NCBI RefSeq assembly: GCF_947492405.1
Contig: NZ_CANLMP010000005.1
Coordinates: 372,001-436,000 of the forward strand
Length of the DNA stretch: 64,000 bases
From: an uncultured Aquimarina sp.
GTDB lineage: Bacteria; Bacteroidota; Bacteroidia; Flavobacteriales; Flavobacteriaceae
Direction: 5' to 3'
In this document: piece after piece, positions 36,126-42,750 of the stretch
Layout: every line of letters begins with the position of its first letter
Numbering within the stretch: position 1 is the stretch's first letter
Made by a program: the position numbers and the translations under genes
Notes under the pieces: model-generated
Seen by the model: the letters and a program-made list of their open reading frames with translations, nothing else
Database searches by the model: none
Told to the model about the DNA's origin: nothing

Positions 36126-36924
36126 AAATCTAATTTTACCAATATTCATACTTTTAGGTGCAGTAATAATTTTTACTGCACCTTTATTACATATATACTT
36201 TCCAAAAAAACAAAATAATCAAATAGAATTTGAAGCCAAAATAAATGATTTTAATGAAGAAAAAGATTTGGCACTCTGTGATTTAAAACGACAATTTGAA
36301 ACTGATCAAATCACTTCTTATGAATACATAAATTTACTAGAAGCATTTCAAATTGACAAGGATGTAGAAAACGATTTATTGGATTATGAGTTAGATAAAA
36401 TAGTTGATAACAATAGAGTTTTTGGTTTTAGAAGTTTAAGAGTTTTTTTAATTGGATTTGGTATTCGTTTACCTTACATCCTATTCTCTGCTATTATTCT
36501 ATTTTTTGTACTTTATTCTAGGGAAAAATTAAAGAAAAACATTTATCTATACAATGCAGTAAGATTTCTGTATTCTATAGCTTTCTTAATTTCGTTTTAT
36601 ATGACTATCTGGTTTTTATTACCCCGCGATTTACCAGTTACAGCATATCATATTCTAATTGGGTTTCTGGCTACTTTAAGTAGTGTATGCTCTATTTTTC
36701 TTCTTAAATATTATTATAGTCGAAAAACAGATTTTCATCTGAGTCTTAAAGTAAGAGAATTAGTGAGGTTTATAACTCAACTTCGAAAAACTTATGTCTT
36801 AGATTTTGCTGTGAAAGCGACCCAAGCAGACCCTAACCTAAAGAATGATATTAAAGTTAAGTTAGGTGAGTTTGAAGAGGAATTACAGGAAACAATGATG
36901 AAGGTAGCTAAAAATGAAGGGTAA
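36094..36924 (+). CDS. Membrane protein of unknown function with an extracytoplasmic loop
   Basis: The 276-residue protein is not recognised. It has membrane segments at about 13-31, 124-143, 152-173 and 181-202. A charged helical loop lies between the first and second (residues 40-110: NDFNEEKDLALCDLKRQ and so on), and a soluble helical C-terminus follows. The start ATG at 36094 is created inside the second DNA repeat of the preceding lipoprotein gene (32-nt overlap), and the first repeat has AAG at the same place. No better start lies downstream before the first membrane segment. Confidence 0.65.
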   Translation: MKNQIQTTETKNLILPIFILLGAVIIFTAPLLHIYFPKKQNNQIEFEAKINDFNEEKDLALCDLKRQFETDQITSYEYINLLEAFQIDKDVENDLLDYELDKIVDNNRVFGFRSLRVFLIGFGIRLPYILFSAIILFFVLYSREKLKKNIYLYNAVRFLYSIAFLISFYMTIWFLLPRDLPVTAYHILIGFLATLSSVCSIFLLKYYYSRKTDFHLSLKVRELVRFITQLRKTYVLDFAVKATQADPNLKNDIKVKLGEFEEELQETMMKVAKNEG

Positions 36925-36941
36925 TAAATTAGCTAATAAAA

Positions 36942-37136
36942 ATGAAAATTAAGAAAGGTGAGCTATACAAGAAAATTTTTAAGCAAGGCTTAATTTATGA
37001 ATCAGATGCTGATGAATTAAGTCAATCTCTTATGAGTTTGTTTGAAGAAGAGATAGTAAAAAAGGAACAACAACTAAATCAACTTACACTTAAAAAAGAA
37101 CTACTAAACAAAGGAATTTCCTCCAATGAAGAGTAA
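36942..37136 (+). CDS. Small coiled-coil protein
   Basis: The 64-residue protein is charged and helical throughout (DELSQSLMSLFEEEIVKKEQ, then QLNQLTLKKELLNKG), probably a short coiled coil. It follows the membrane protein by 17 nt and appears to be third in the same operon. It converges with the XRE regulator gene 4 nt away. No known family. Confidence 0.5.
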   Translation: MKIKKGELYKKIFKQGLIYESDADELSQSLMSLFEEEIVKKEQQLNQLTLKKELLNKGISSNEE

Positions 37137-37140
37137 CTAA

Positions 37141-37572
37141 TCATTTTACTTTTTCAAGGTGTTTTTTTGAAACTTCTTCAAGTCGTTCTATGATCAACTC
37201 CTCATCAGTTATTTTACCGTCTAGTATCTTCATTTTAATGTACATCCAAAGTAGCCCACTTTTAGTAAACTCTGTATCTCTTATATACATGTTCTCAATA
37301 ATCTGGGCTACCGAATAACTGTTAAGTTCTTCATCATTATCAACTTTTCTGGGTTTTAAACTATTATTAGATAAATCTGAATTGACAAGATCATCTAATG
37401 AGATCTGATAAGTCTCAGAAATCTTTTGAAGTGTATCAATCTTGGGTAACGCCTTCTCATCAATATACGAACCAATGTTACCTCTTCTTAAACCAACTGT
37501 CTCACCAAAAGCATCCTTGCCAAGCCCAGTTTGACGAAGTAAAAAACTTAAATTTTTTGCTATATTATTCAT
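37141..37572 (-). CDS. XRE-family (Cro/CI-type) transcriptional regulator
   Basis: The 143-residue protein has an N-terminal helix-turn-helix domain (about 3-62: IAKNLSFLLRQTGLGKDAFG, then VGLRRGNIGSYIDEKALPKI and ISETYQISLDDLV) of the kind seen in phage and plasmid repressors. The C-terminal ~75 residues form a helical part probably used for dimerisation. Met at 37572 begins right at the domain; an ATG at 37587 would add five residues and reach almost to the palindrome. The 33-bp palindrome at 37590 lies 17 nt upstream, a classic place for an autoregulatory operator, and it shares an 11-mer with the RiPP promoter. Confidence 0.82.
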   Translation of the reverse strand: MNNIAKNLSFLLRQTGLGKDAFGETVGLRRGNIGSYIDEKALPKIDTLQKISETYQISLDDLVNSDLSNNSLKPRKVDNDEELNSYSVAQIIENMYIRDTEFTKSGLLWMYIKMKILDGKITDEELIIERLEEVSKKHLEKVK

Positions 37573-37589
37573 TTTTTGTGTGAACAATG

Positions 37590-37622
37590 CATATTATATA
37601 TGTATTTTACATATATAATATG
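37590..37622. promoter_or_regulatory. 33-bp palindromic operator in front of the XRE gene
   Basis: A perfect inverted repeat of CATATTATATATGTA and TACATATATAATATG (15-bp arms, 3-nt TTT spacer). Its centre GTATTTTACAT is the reverse complement of ATGTAAAATAC, a word found in the promoters at 40466 and 42108. Confidence 0.7.
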
Positions 37623-37630
37623 TATATTTG
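37623..37630 (+). promoter_or_regulatory. -7 box for the rightward transcript
   Basis: TATATTTG is a full consensus match and abuts the palindrome, so a protein bound there would cover the -33 region. Confidence 0.55.
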
Positions 37631-37652
37631 CTTGAGGTTAAAAGGTAAAAAT

Positions 37653-37778
37653 ATGAAAATTCAGCTGAATTCGATAATAAATTATCTGTACACGAAAAAT
37701 ATAAATTCTAATTTTAAGAAAAACATAAATAATCCTCATCTAATTACTTATCAAAATTTAGTTGCAAATAGTTTATAA
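37653..37778 (+). CDS. Possible small protein
   Basis: A 41-residue frame (MKIQLNSIINYLYTKNIN at the start) lies between the -7 box and the gene at 37802. It is Asn- and Lys-rich, which is also what unselected AT-rich DNA would give. It could be a leader or nothing; included only because of its position behind a good promoter. Confidence 0.2.
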   Translation: MKIQLNSIINYLYTKNINSNFKKNINNPHLITYQNLVANSL

Positions 37779-37801
37779 ACTTTAACATAAAAAGTTGTTT
37801 T

Positions 37802-38023
37802 ATGAAAGAAAATAGGAAACTAATAGTTGAGAGTTGGTTCAGAGAATATGAGGATATATTTAAAGGAAGCGGAGTGGATCGATGGTTGAAATTTCCTGAA
37901 GGAACAATGCAAAAATTTTTTAAATACAACATTCCTTTAAATAAAAATAAAATTAATATGGCATATAGAGAAATAACCAAACTTACCGAACTGTTTGAAA
38001 ATCTAAAAAAAGGTAAACTTTAG
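37802..38023 (+). CDS. Small protein of unknown function
   Basis: The 73-residue protein is Lys/Glu-rich with Trp residues (VESWFREYEDIFKGSG, VDRWLKFPEG), consistent with a compact helical fold. No family recognised. It is the first clear gene right of the XRE regulator and 35 nt before the unknown-family gene at 38059, so an operon 37802-40442 under the XRE-facing promoter is plausible. Confidence 0.5.
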   Translation: MKENRKLIVESWFREYEDIFKGSGVDRWLKFPEGTMQKFFKYNIPLNKNKINMAYREITKLTELFENLKKGKL

Positions 38024-38058
38024 AATTAGGAAGTCAAATTATACCAAAATAATTTTAT

Positions 38059-38634
38059 ATGAAGAATCTACAGCTAAATCCAAACGAAAGTAAATACATT
38101 ACATCTATAATAAGATCTTTAAAAATGGATATAAACAAATTTACCCAAAACTTATTTGCTAAGGAAAACTTCGAAGTTACGTTATATCAATGGTCAATCA
38201 ATCTTTTTAATGAAGGTAAAACATCTGAAGAAGCAATAAAAATTGTTAACCAAAGAATCAGCTTAGTTTTATCTAATTCCACAGAGCCAAAGCCCAATCC
38301 TCAACATTTAGTTCTCATTAAGAATCATCAAAAAGTAATGGATTTACTTCAAGTTAATCTTATTTATAATTCTTTAAATACTGATGAAAAACACTCAATA
38401 CAAAATAGAATTGATGCTTTTGTTAAAACAGATTTATACACTCCAAACGATGTGGTCAATATAATTCTTAAGGTGATACAGAATACTATGCCAGACAGAA
38501 CTGGACAAGCTAATAATGTTCGAAATATAAATGACCTTGCGATTATTTCTAAAGTAGATAAAATTATGAACTATAAAACTTTGAATAATAGCATCCTTTT
38601 CAAGCGCTCCAGTGTGCATTCCAACTGGGACTAG
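38059..38634 (+). CDS. Unknown-family protein, paralogue of 40673
   Basis: The 191-residue soluble protein is helical and without recognisable domains. Residues ~20-72 resemble residues ~22-74 of the protein at 40673: SLKMDINKFTQNL with FEVTLYQWSINLFNEGK and SEEAIKIVNQR, against SMQIEMDDFIRRV with YEVLIYKWSNQLYEKGT and TDYAIRVIHKA. The downstream halves are also alignable (LTDEKHSIQNRIDAF-like helices). Two copies in one accessory region, one behind the RiPP-type promoter, point to a shared role with the peptide system. What that is cannot be said. Confidence 0.6.
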   Translation: MKNLQLNPNESKYITSIIRSLKMDINKFTQNLFAKENFEVTLYQWSINLFNEGKTSEEAIKIVNQRISLVLSNSTEPKPNPQHLVLIKNHQKVMDLLQVNLIYNSLNTDEKHSIQNRIDAFVKTDLYTPNDVVNIILKVIQNTMPDRTGQANNVRNINDLAIISKVDKIMNYKTLNNSILFKRSSVHSNWD

Positions 38635-38646
38635 TTTTAAATTAAT

Positions 38647-38976
38647 ATGAAAAAATATTCACTATCGCGATTAATGATCCAACTATTATTAGAAGACTTT
38701 CTTATAGGGATATTCATGCCATCACTATTTCTAGGAATATCCAAATTCCTATTTGACACTTTTTATGATACAATCATTGAAATTCCATATATGGACATAG
38801 TTCTGTATCTTATGTATGGGTTTATTGGGTATTTCATTCTGTTATTTTTAATAACATTATACTCACTTGTCAAAAGCTTACCATTAATAATCAAAATCTT
38901 TAAAAATAGTAATGAAATTGATAATGCTTGCGAAAACGTACTGTTAAACCCATTGAATCCTGAAGATAACAATTGA
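38647..38976 (+). CDS. Small membrane protein with two membrane segments
   Basis: The 109-residue protein has hydrophobic segments at about 15-33 and 50-75 (IVLYLMYGFIGYFILLFLIT). A short charged C-terminus follows (FKNSNEIDNACENVLLNPLN). No family recognised. It sits between the paralogue gene (12 nt) and the asparaginase-like gene (16 nt) and is probably co-transcribed with both. Confidence 0.55.
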   Translation: MKKYSLSRLMIQLLLEDFLIGIFMPSLFLGISKFLFDTFYDTIIEIPYMDIVLYLMYGFIGYFILLFLITLYSLVKSLPLIIKIFKNSNEIDNACENVLLNPLNPEDNN

Positions 38977-38992
38977 ATAAAATAATAGTAGA

Positions 38993-39481
38993 ATGATACA
39001 TATAATCACAACTGGGGGAACCATAGGTGGACGAGATCTTAATCAAAATGAAGAAAAAGCAGATAATTCTCAAGTGAATATCGCTTCTTTTTTAGAAAAT
39101 GCCAATGTATCTTTCAAATACCATATTGATCAGGTATTTGACAAGGATAGCCGTTTAATAGATGAAAATGATAGAGAACTTATTTCGAAAAAAGTAATGC
39201 GCTCTGAACAAGATAAAATTTTAATCACTCACGGAACATTTACTATGGATAAAACTGCCAAATATTTGGGAGAGCTAAACATAAACAAAACTATTGTTCT
39301 GGTCGGCTCGTTTGTTCTAGGAAATAATCTACATACCGATGCCCCTTTTAATTTAGGGTTCGCATTCTCATCATTAAATTTTTTAAATAAAGGCGTTTAT
39401 ATTGTTATGAATGGTGCAATTTTCGGTTGGAAAAACGTCCATAAAAATATAGAAAAAAATAGGTTCGAATCCTTAACTTAA
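38993..39481 (+). CDS. Half-length asparaginase-like protein
   Basis: The 162 residues match the N-terminal domain of type I/II asparaginases. ITTGGTIGG near the start corresponds to the TGGTI loop with its nucleophilic Thr, and ITHGTFTMDKTA near residue 78 corresponds to the THGTDT loop. Normal enzymes have ~330 residues and a second domain; here that domain is absent, and in the second loop the Asp position is Phe (GTFT). Classical asparagine hydrolysis is doubtful. Short asparaginase-domain proteins are known, and a role in amide chemistry of a peptide product is a tempting but unproven idea. Confidence 0.7.
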   Translation: MIHIITTGGTIGGRDLNQNEEKADNSQVNIASFLENANVSFKYHIDQVFDKDSRLIDENDRELISKKVMRSEQDKILITHGTFTMDKTAKYLGELNINKTIVLVGSFVLGNNLHTDAPFNLGFAFSSLNFLNKGVYIVMNGAIFGWKNVHKNIEKNRFESLT

Positions 39482-39491
39482 CCCTTATTAC

Positions 39492-40442
39492 ATGTTTGGA
39501 ACTTCGATACATTGGACTACATTTTTCTATTTGTTAATAGATTTTTTTATCGTTTTATTTGTAGTTAGCAGATCCTACAAATTAAAGTCCTTTAACCGAA
39601 AACGATACGTTCTTTTAGGCGTTTTATTCATTCTTTATAATGCTACAGGAGGATTTTTACCTCTAAATAGTTTTCCAGAAACGTTCATAATACAATACAT
39701 TGTAACCTATAGTGTAGCTATCGGTCTATGTATATTTATCATATACTATTTGTATAAGGAATATGATATAGTTATCATTCAATTCTACTTCTCCATTCGT
39801 AATATCATTATTTTACTTGCTTCTTGTTTTTTTATGCTATTTCTGCTACCCTATTTTCTTACAAATTCCCTATTTATTGCAAGGCTAAGCTTCACTTTAC
39901 CGATTGCTATAATTGGGTGCTACTTTCTATGGGCGTTTTATCATAAGGTTATGCGATCGAATGAAATAAATAAATTTATAGTTAGACGCAGCAATCTTTC
40001 AATTATCAGTGTTAGTGCCGTTGTACTTCTTCCCTTATTGACTGTTATTGGAGACTATCAATGGATTACTTTCACAATTATGAACATTTCTTTTTATGCC
40101 ATTACGACAATGGAAGTTGATAGATATCTTTATTTTTTAGAGAATAAACATAAAATATTAGACTTATCCACCGTCAAAAAACGGGATGAAAATAAGCTTG
40201 TTGAATCAACACTTATGTTTTATGATTTAACTCCACGTGAACTTGAGATAGCACTATCCATTTTAGACAACAAATCTTATAAAATAATAGGAGAAAATTT
40301 CTTTATTGCTGAAAGAACAGCCTCCAAACACGCCTCTAATATATTCAAAAAAACAGGGGCGAAAAATAAAGCAGAATTCTTTAGCAAGTTTGATAATAGA
40401 CTAAACATTGAGAATAAAAATAAAAAAAAATCAACTGACTGA
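39492..40442 (+). CDS. Membrane-bound transcription factor, 7TM plus LuxR-type HTH
   Basis: The 316-residue protein has about seven membrane segments between residues 8 and 207. They are followed by a cytoplasmic GerE/LuxR-type helix-turn-helix at ~245-302 (FYDLTPRELEIALSIL, then IAERTASKHASNIFKKTG). No receiver domain is present, so it likely senses something in the membrane or outside and binds DNA directly. It ends a run of co-directional genes and immediately precedes the promoter at 40466. Likely targets are therefore promoters in this region; inverted C/G-rich heptamers of the NarL/LuxR kind occur upstream of 46967. Confidence 0.78.
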   Translation: MFGTSIHWTTFFYLLIDFFIVLFVVSRSYKLKSFNRKRYVLLGVLFILYNATGGFLPLNSFPETFIIQYIVTYSVAIGLCIFIIYYLYKEYDIVIIQFYFSIRNIIILLASCFFMLFLLPYFLTNSLFIARLSFTLPIAIIGCYFLWAFYHKVMRSNEINKFIVRRSNLSIISVSAVVLLPLLTVIGDYQWITFTIMNISFYAITTMEVDRYLYFLENKHKILDLSTVKKRDENKLVESTLMFYDLTPRELEIALSILDNKSYKIIGENFFIAERTASKHASNIFKKTGAKNKAEFFSKFDNRLNIENKNKKKSTD

Positions 40443-40465
40443 TCATCAATTAAATAATAGGATTT

Positions 40466-40504
40466 ACGTATGTAAAATACGCCTTTATACGTATGTAAAT
40501 ACGT
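40466..40504 (+). promoter_or_regulatory. Tandem palindromic operator A
   Basis: Two palindromes with centres 22-23 bp apart: CGTAT-GTAAA-ATACG (40467-40481) and ACGTAT-GTAA-ATACGT (40489-40504). The block is nearly identical to that at 42108-42146, with the same spacing. Confidence 0.75.
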
Positions 40505-40544
40505 TATTATTTCGCTTAACTTCTTAATCTTTAATTTAGTTTTA

Positions 40545-40561
40545 TTCCCCTAATATTTTTG
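40545..40561 (+). promoter_or_regulatory. Promoter A core
   Basis: TTCCCCTAA is followed by TATTTTTG, a match to TAnnTTTG (40554-40561). The corresponding place in promoter B is 42197-42204. The leader to the ATG at 40673 is about 105 nt. Confidence 0.55.
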
Positions 40562-40672
40562 TTAAAACAGTCATGTAGTTGATTTGGGAAATGATAAAAT
40601 TCAAGAATTATTTAAACTTTTCACACAGAAGTTTAACAGACCTGAACCTAGTGATTAGAAAATTGAAAATCG

Positions 40673-41227
40673 ATGAGCAACAGTATAGAACTAAATAATA
40701 AACGTAATAAGTTTCTTCTTGTCATTATTACTTCGATGCAAATAGAAATGGACGATTTTATTAGAAGAGTGGCAAGTGAAGAGTGTTATGAAGTATTGAT
40801 TTATAAATGGTCTAATCAACTCTATGAAAAAGGAACAACAACAGATTATGCTATTCGTGTCATCCATAAGGCAAGAAGGCTAGTATTAATGACTAAAACT
40901 TATCATCAAAATAGATATACAACGAATCTAACTTTAGAGAAATTACTTACTATGATGAATGAACATCCTAAATACAACAAACTTGATCCCGAAGCAAAAC
41001 TAATTGTTCAGAAAAAAGTAGCAGAGATGTTTAATAATAATGCGCGTATAGAAGCCATAGAAGAAGTTTTAGAAAAAATAAATCCCAATGTATCGGTTGA
41101 TAAACAAATGAATCAAGTAGCTTTTATTAGAATTACGGTCAATAAAATAATGAGTGCTGTTAGAAAATGGAATCTAAACGAGTATTGGGAAAACAGAAGA
41201 AAAAGAAATCTTAAAAATAATAATTAG
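40673..41227 (+). CDS. Unknown-family protein, paralogue of 38059
   Basis: The 184-residue soluble helical protein ends in a very basic tail (ENRRKRNLKNNN). It resembles the protein at 38059 over the N-terminal ~75 residues (for example EVLIYKWSNQLYEKGTTTDY). No domain is recognised. It is transcribed from promoter A, which is almost a copy of the RiPP promoter, so the gene should be expressed together with the peptide operon. A regulatory or structural partner role is possible. Confidence 0.6.
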   Translation: MSNSIELNNKRNKFLLVIITSMQIEMDDFIRRVASEECYEVLIYKWSNQLYEKGTTTDYAIRVIHKARRLVLMTKTYHQNRYTTNLTLEKLLTMMNEHPKYNKLDPEAKLIVQKKVAEMFNNNARIEAIEEVLEKINPNVSVDKQMNQVAFIRITVNKIMSAVRKWNLNEYWENRRKRNLKNNN

Positions 41228-41346
41228 TATTGATACCCCAACCAGAGATATCGGGTGCTTATAAGTGATTATTTTTTGTATCTCCCCGTGTATACTACTC
41301 TAAAGTACCCGAATATCTTTTATAAATTTTACTAAAATAAATAAAC

Positions 41347-41841
41347 ATGCTAACTCATCAAGATCATATGATACAAAAAGTACTCCAACTATTTGACGGG
41401 ATGACTAAGATAGAAGCCTTCGATATTTTACATCAAATAGAAATTCTATTGAACGAACAAACATCTCCTATTCAATTTAATCGTATCAAAATGGCACAGG
41501 AAAAATTATTCCTGAAAAATGCCATACTCCCAGTTGGTAATCAGGGATATTGTTATTTAATAGATGATTGCAATTATTTAAAAGTATATGAGTTTAAATC
41601 CACGTTACCCACTTTTATTACAGGTAAAACCATCTATTACACCTTGCCAAACGAGCATAAATTAAAACCATTAACCAATCAGAATATGGAGGACACATTT
41701 AAAAATACGCATCTAAAATATGTGATCCTTCAATTTCTAAAAGATAATAAAGTAAGTAAGCGAAATTCAAGAACCAAACGGTTATTGCTTATGGAATTAC
41801 TTGACCAAATTGATCCTAAAAATTTTCAAAAAACGAAATAA
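41347..41841 (+). CDS. Unknown protein
   Basis: The 164-residue protein has a helical N-terminus (IEAFDILHQIEILLNE) and a short beta-rich middle (YCYLIDDCNYLKVYEF). A basic C-terminus follows (KVSKRNSRTKRLLLMELLDQ). No family recognised. The 119-nt gap from the previous gene contains an imperfect inverted repeat (AGATATCGGGT at 41246, ACCCGAATATCT at 41307). Confidence 0.5.
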   Translation: MLTHQDHMIQKVLQLFDGMTKIEAFDILHQIEILLNEQTSPIQFNRIKMAQEKLFLKNAILPVGNQGYCYLIDDCNYLKVYEFKSTLPTFITGKTIYYTLPNEHKLKPLTNQNMEDTFKNTHLKYVILQFLKDNKVSKRNSRTKRLLLMELLDQIDPKNFQKTK

Positions 41842-42107
41842 TATATGAAATACGTAAGAGCCGTTGCGTTGAATTTGCGTTAGTAATTATGGGGTGCTTG
41901 ATATAGTGGAATACTGAGAGGTATTATATTATTTGGGGTTATAAATAATAAAGTCATTTTCAAGAACTCCTTTTCATAATAAGAAAAGACCTTTGCCACA
42001 CAAAACAGATGACATAGAATAAAACAAATGGTAATTTAAGTGATTAATAAAAGAATACAACACCTGAAAATCACAAACAATTGACTATCAGTTAAAAGAA
42101 AGAAAGT
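41842..42107. other. Gene-free stretch upstream of promoter B
   Basis: Between 41841 and the ATG at 42303 there is no gene. The right part is promoter B (42108-42204) and its leader. In the left part I see a GGGGTGCTTGATATAGTGG word that resembles CGGGTGCTTATAAGTG near 41252, but no other structure. Confidence 0.4.
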
Positions 42108-42146
42108 ACGTATGTAAAATACGCCTTTTCACGTATGTAAATACGT
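42108..42146 (+). promoter_or_regulatory. Tandem palindromic operator B of the RiPP operon
   Basis: CGTAT-GTAAA-ATACG (42109-42123) and ACGTAT-GTAA-ATACGT (42131-42146), with the same 22-23-bp centre spacing as operator A. The first contains ATGTAAAATAC, shared with the XRE palindrome. Confidence 0.78.
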
Positions 42147-42189
42147 TGTTTTTTTGTTCAATTTTACAATCTTTAATATACTTTTATTT

Positions 42190-42204
42190 CCCCTAATATC
42201 TTTA
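42190..42204 (+). promoter_or_regulatory. Promoter B core
   Basis: CCCCTAATAT is followed by TATCTTTA (42197-42204; one mismatch to TAnnTTTG). It is aligned with promoter A. The surrounding ~95 nt of A and B are clearly related (AATCTTTAAT, TTTTATT, CCCCTAATAT in the same order). Confidence 0.5.
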
Positions 42205-42302
42205 ATGTAATATTCAATTAATTGTACAACAATCTTTACATTAAAATAGGTGGAAGCCGAAAAACCTAAAAAAAGAGTAGGCTAAATTAAACAGTGAATT
42301 TT

Positions 42303-42479
42303 ATGAAAAAAATCAAATCATTGAGCGAATTCAAAGAATCTAGGTTCGCATTAGACACAAGACAAGGTAGATTCATTATGGGAGGTGGAACGCATTGTGT
42401 AATCATTACCAACTGTGGTGAAGGAGAAAACGAAGACACCGAAATCGATGAGCAACATTGCGAACCAGCGGAATGTTAG
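42303..42479 (+). CDS. RiPP precursor peptide 1 (GG-type leader, Cys/acid-rich core)
   Basis: The 58-residue peptide has a leader MKKIKSLSEFKESRFALD, typical of Bacteroidetes peptide-modification targets, and a GGG at 27-29. The core that follows holds four Cys (32, 38, 53, 58), three Thr and many Glu/Asp (GEGENEDTEIDEQ). Thr and acidic side chains are the groups that ATP-grasp maturases join in graspetides. The frame also has a GTG at 42294, but ATG at 42303 gives the proper leader. It is the first gene behind promoter B. The nature of the final cross-links is inferred. Confidence 0.8.
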   Translation: MKKIKSLSEFKESRFALDTRQGRFIMGGGTHCVIITNCGEGENEDTEIDEQHCEPAEC

Positions 42480-42506
42480 TCATATCATTAAATAAAACAA
42501 ATCAGA

Positions 42507-42677
42507 ATGAAAAAACTACAAAAATTAAAACTTGAAAATTTTAAAGAATTTCAACTTAAAAAAACCAACCACATTTTTGGGGGAGTTGGAACTTGTTTTG
42601 GAACCTGTTGTGGAGAAAAAACAGGTTGCGAAGATTGGGAGGATGATCCAGAGGATTCAACTTCAATTATTGCATAA
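42507..42677 (+). CDS. RiPP precursor peptide 2
   Basis: The 56-residue peptide was found by translating the gap between precursor 1 and the ligase gene. The leader MKKLQKLKLENFKEFQLKK resembles that of precursor 1 (KK-L-x-F pattern) and GG is at 25-26. The core contains Cys30, Cys34, Cys35 and Cys41 (GTCFGTCCGEKTGC), then an acidic stretch EDWEDDPED and a Ser/Thr-containing tail. The core is quite different from that of precursor 1, so one set of enzymes may handle two substrates. A strong hairpin follows 28 nt later. Confidence 0.78.
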   Translation: MKKLQKLKLENFKEFQLKKTNHIFGGVGTCFGTCCGEKTGCEDWEDDPEDSTSIIA

Positions 42678-42705
42678 GGAGTAACTTCTTAATTAATTTA
42701 AAACT

Positions 42706-42739
42706 TTAAGCCTAAATTTTTTTCAAAATTTAGGCTTAA
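42706..42739 (+). terminator. Intra-operon hairpin between precursors and maturation genes
   Basis: Perfect 15-bp stem (TTAAGCCTAAATTTT / AAAATTTAGGCTTAA) with a TTTC loop. There is no T tract after it, so it may be a partial terminator or an mRNA-stabilising element that keeps precursor mRNA in excess over enzyme mRNA. Confidence 0.65.
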
Positions 42740-42750
42740 TTCTCATCCAT

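Noticed and set aside
37587..37778. 63-residue frame starting inside the palindrome
   Set aside because: Its start would lie within the operator and upstream of the -7 box; only the shorter frame from 37653 could be translated, and even that is doubtful.
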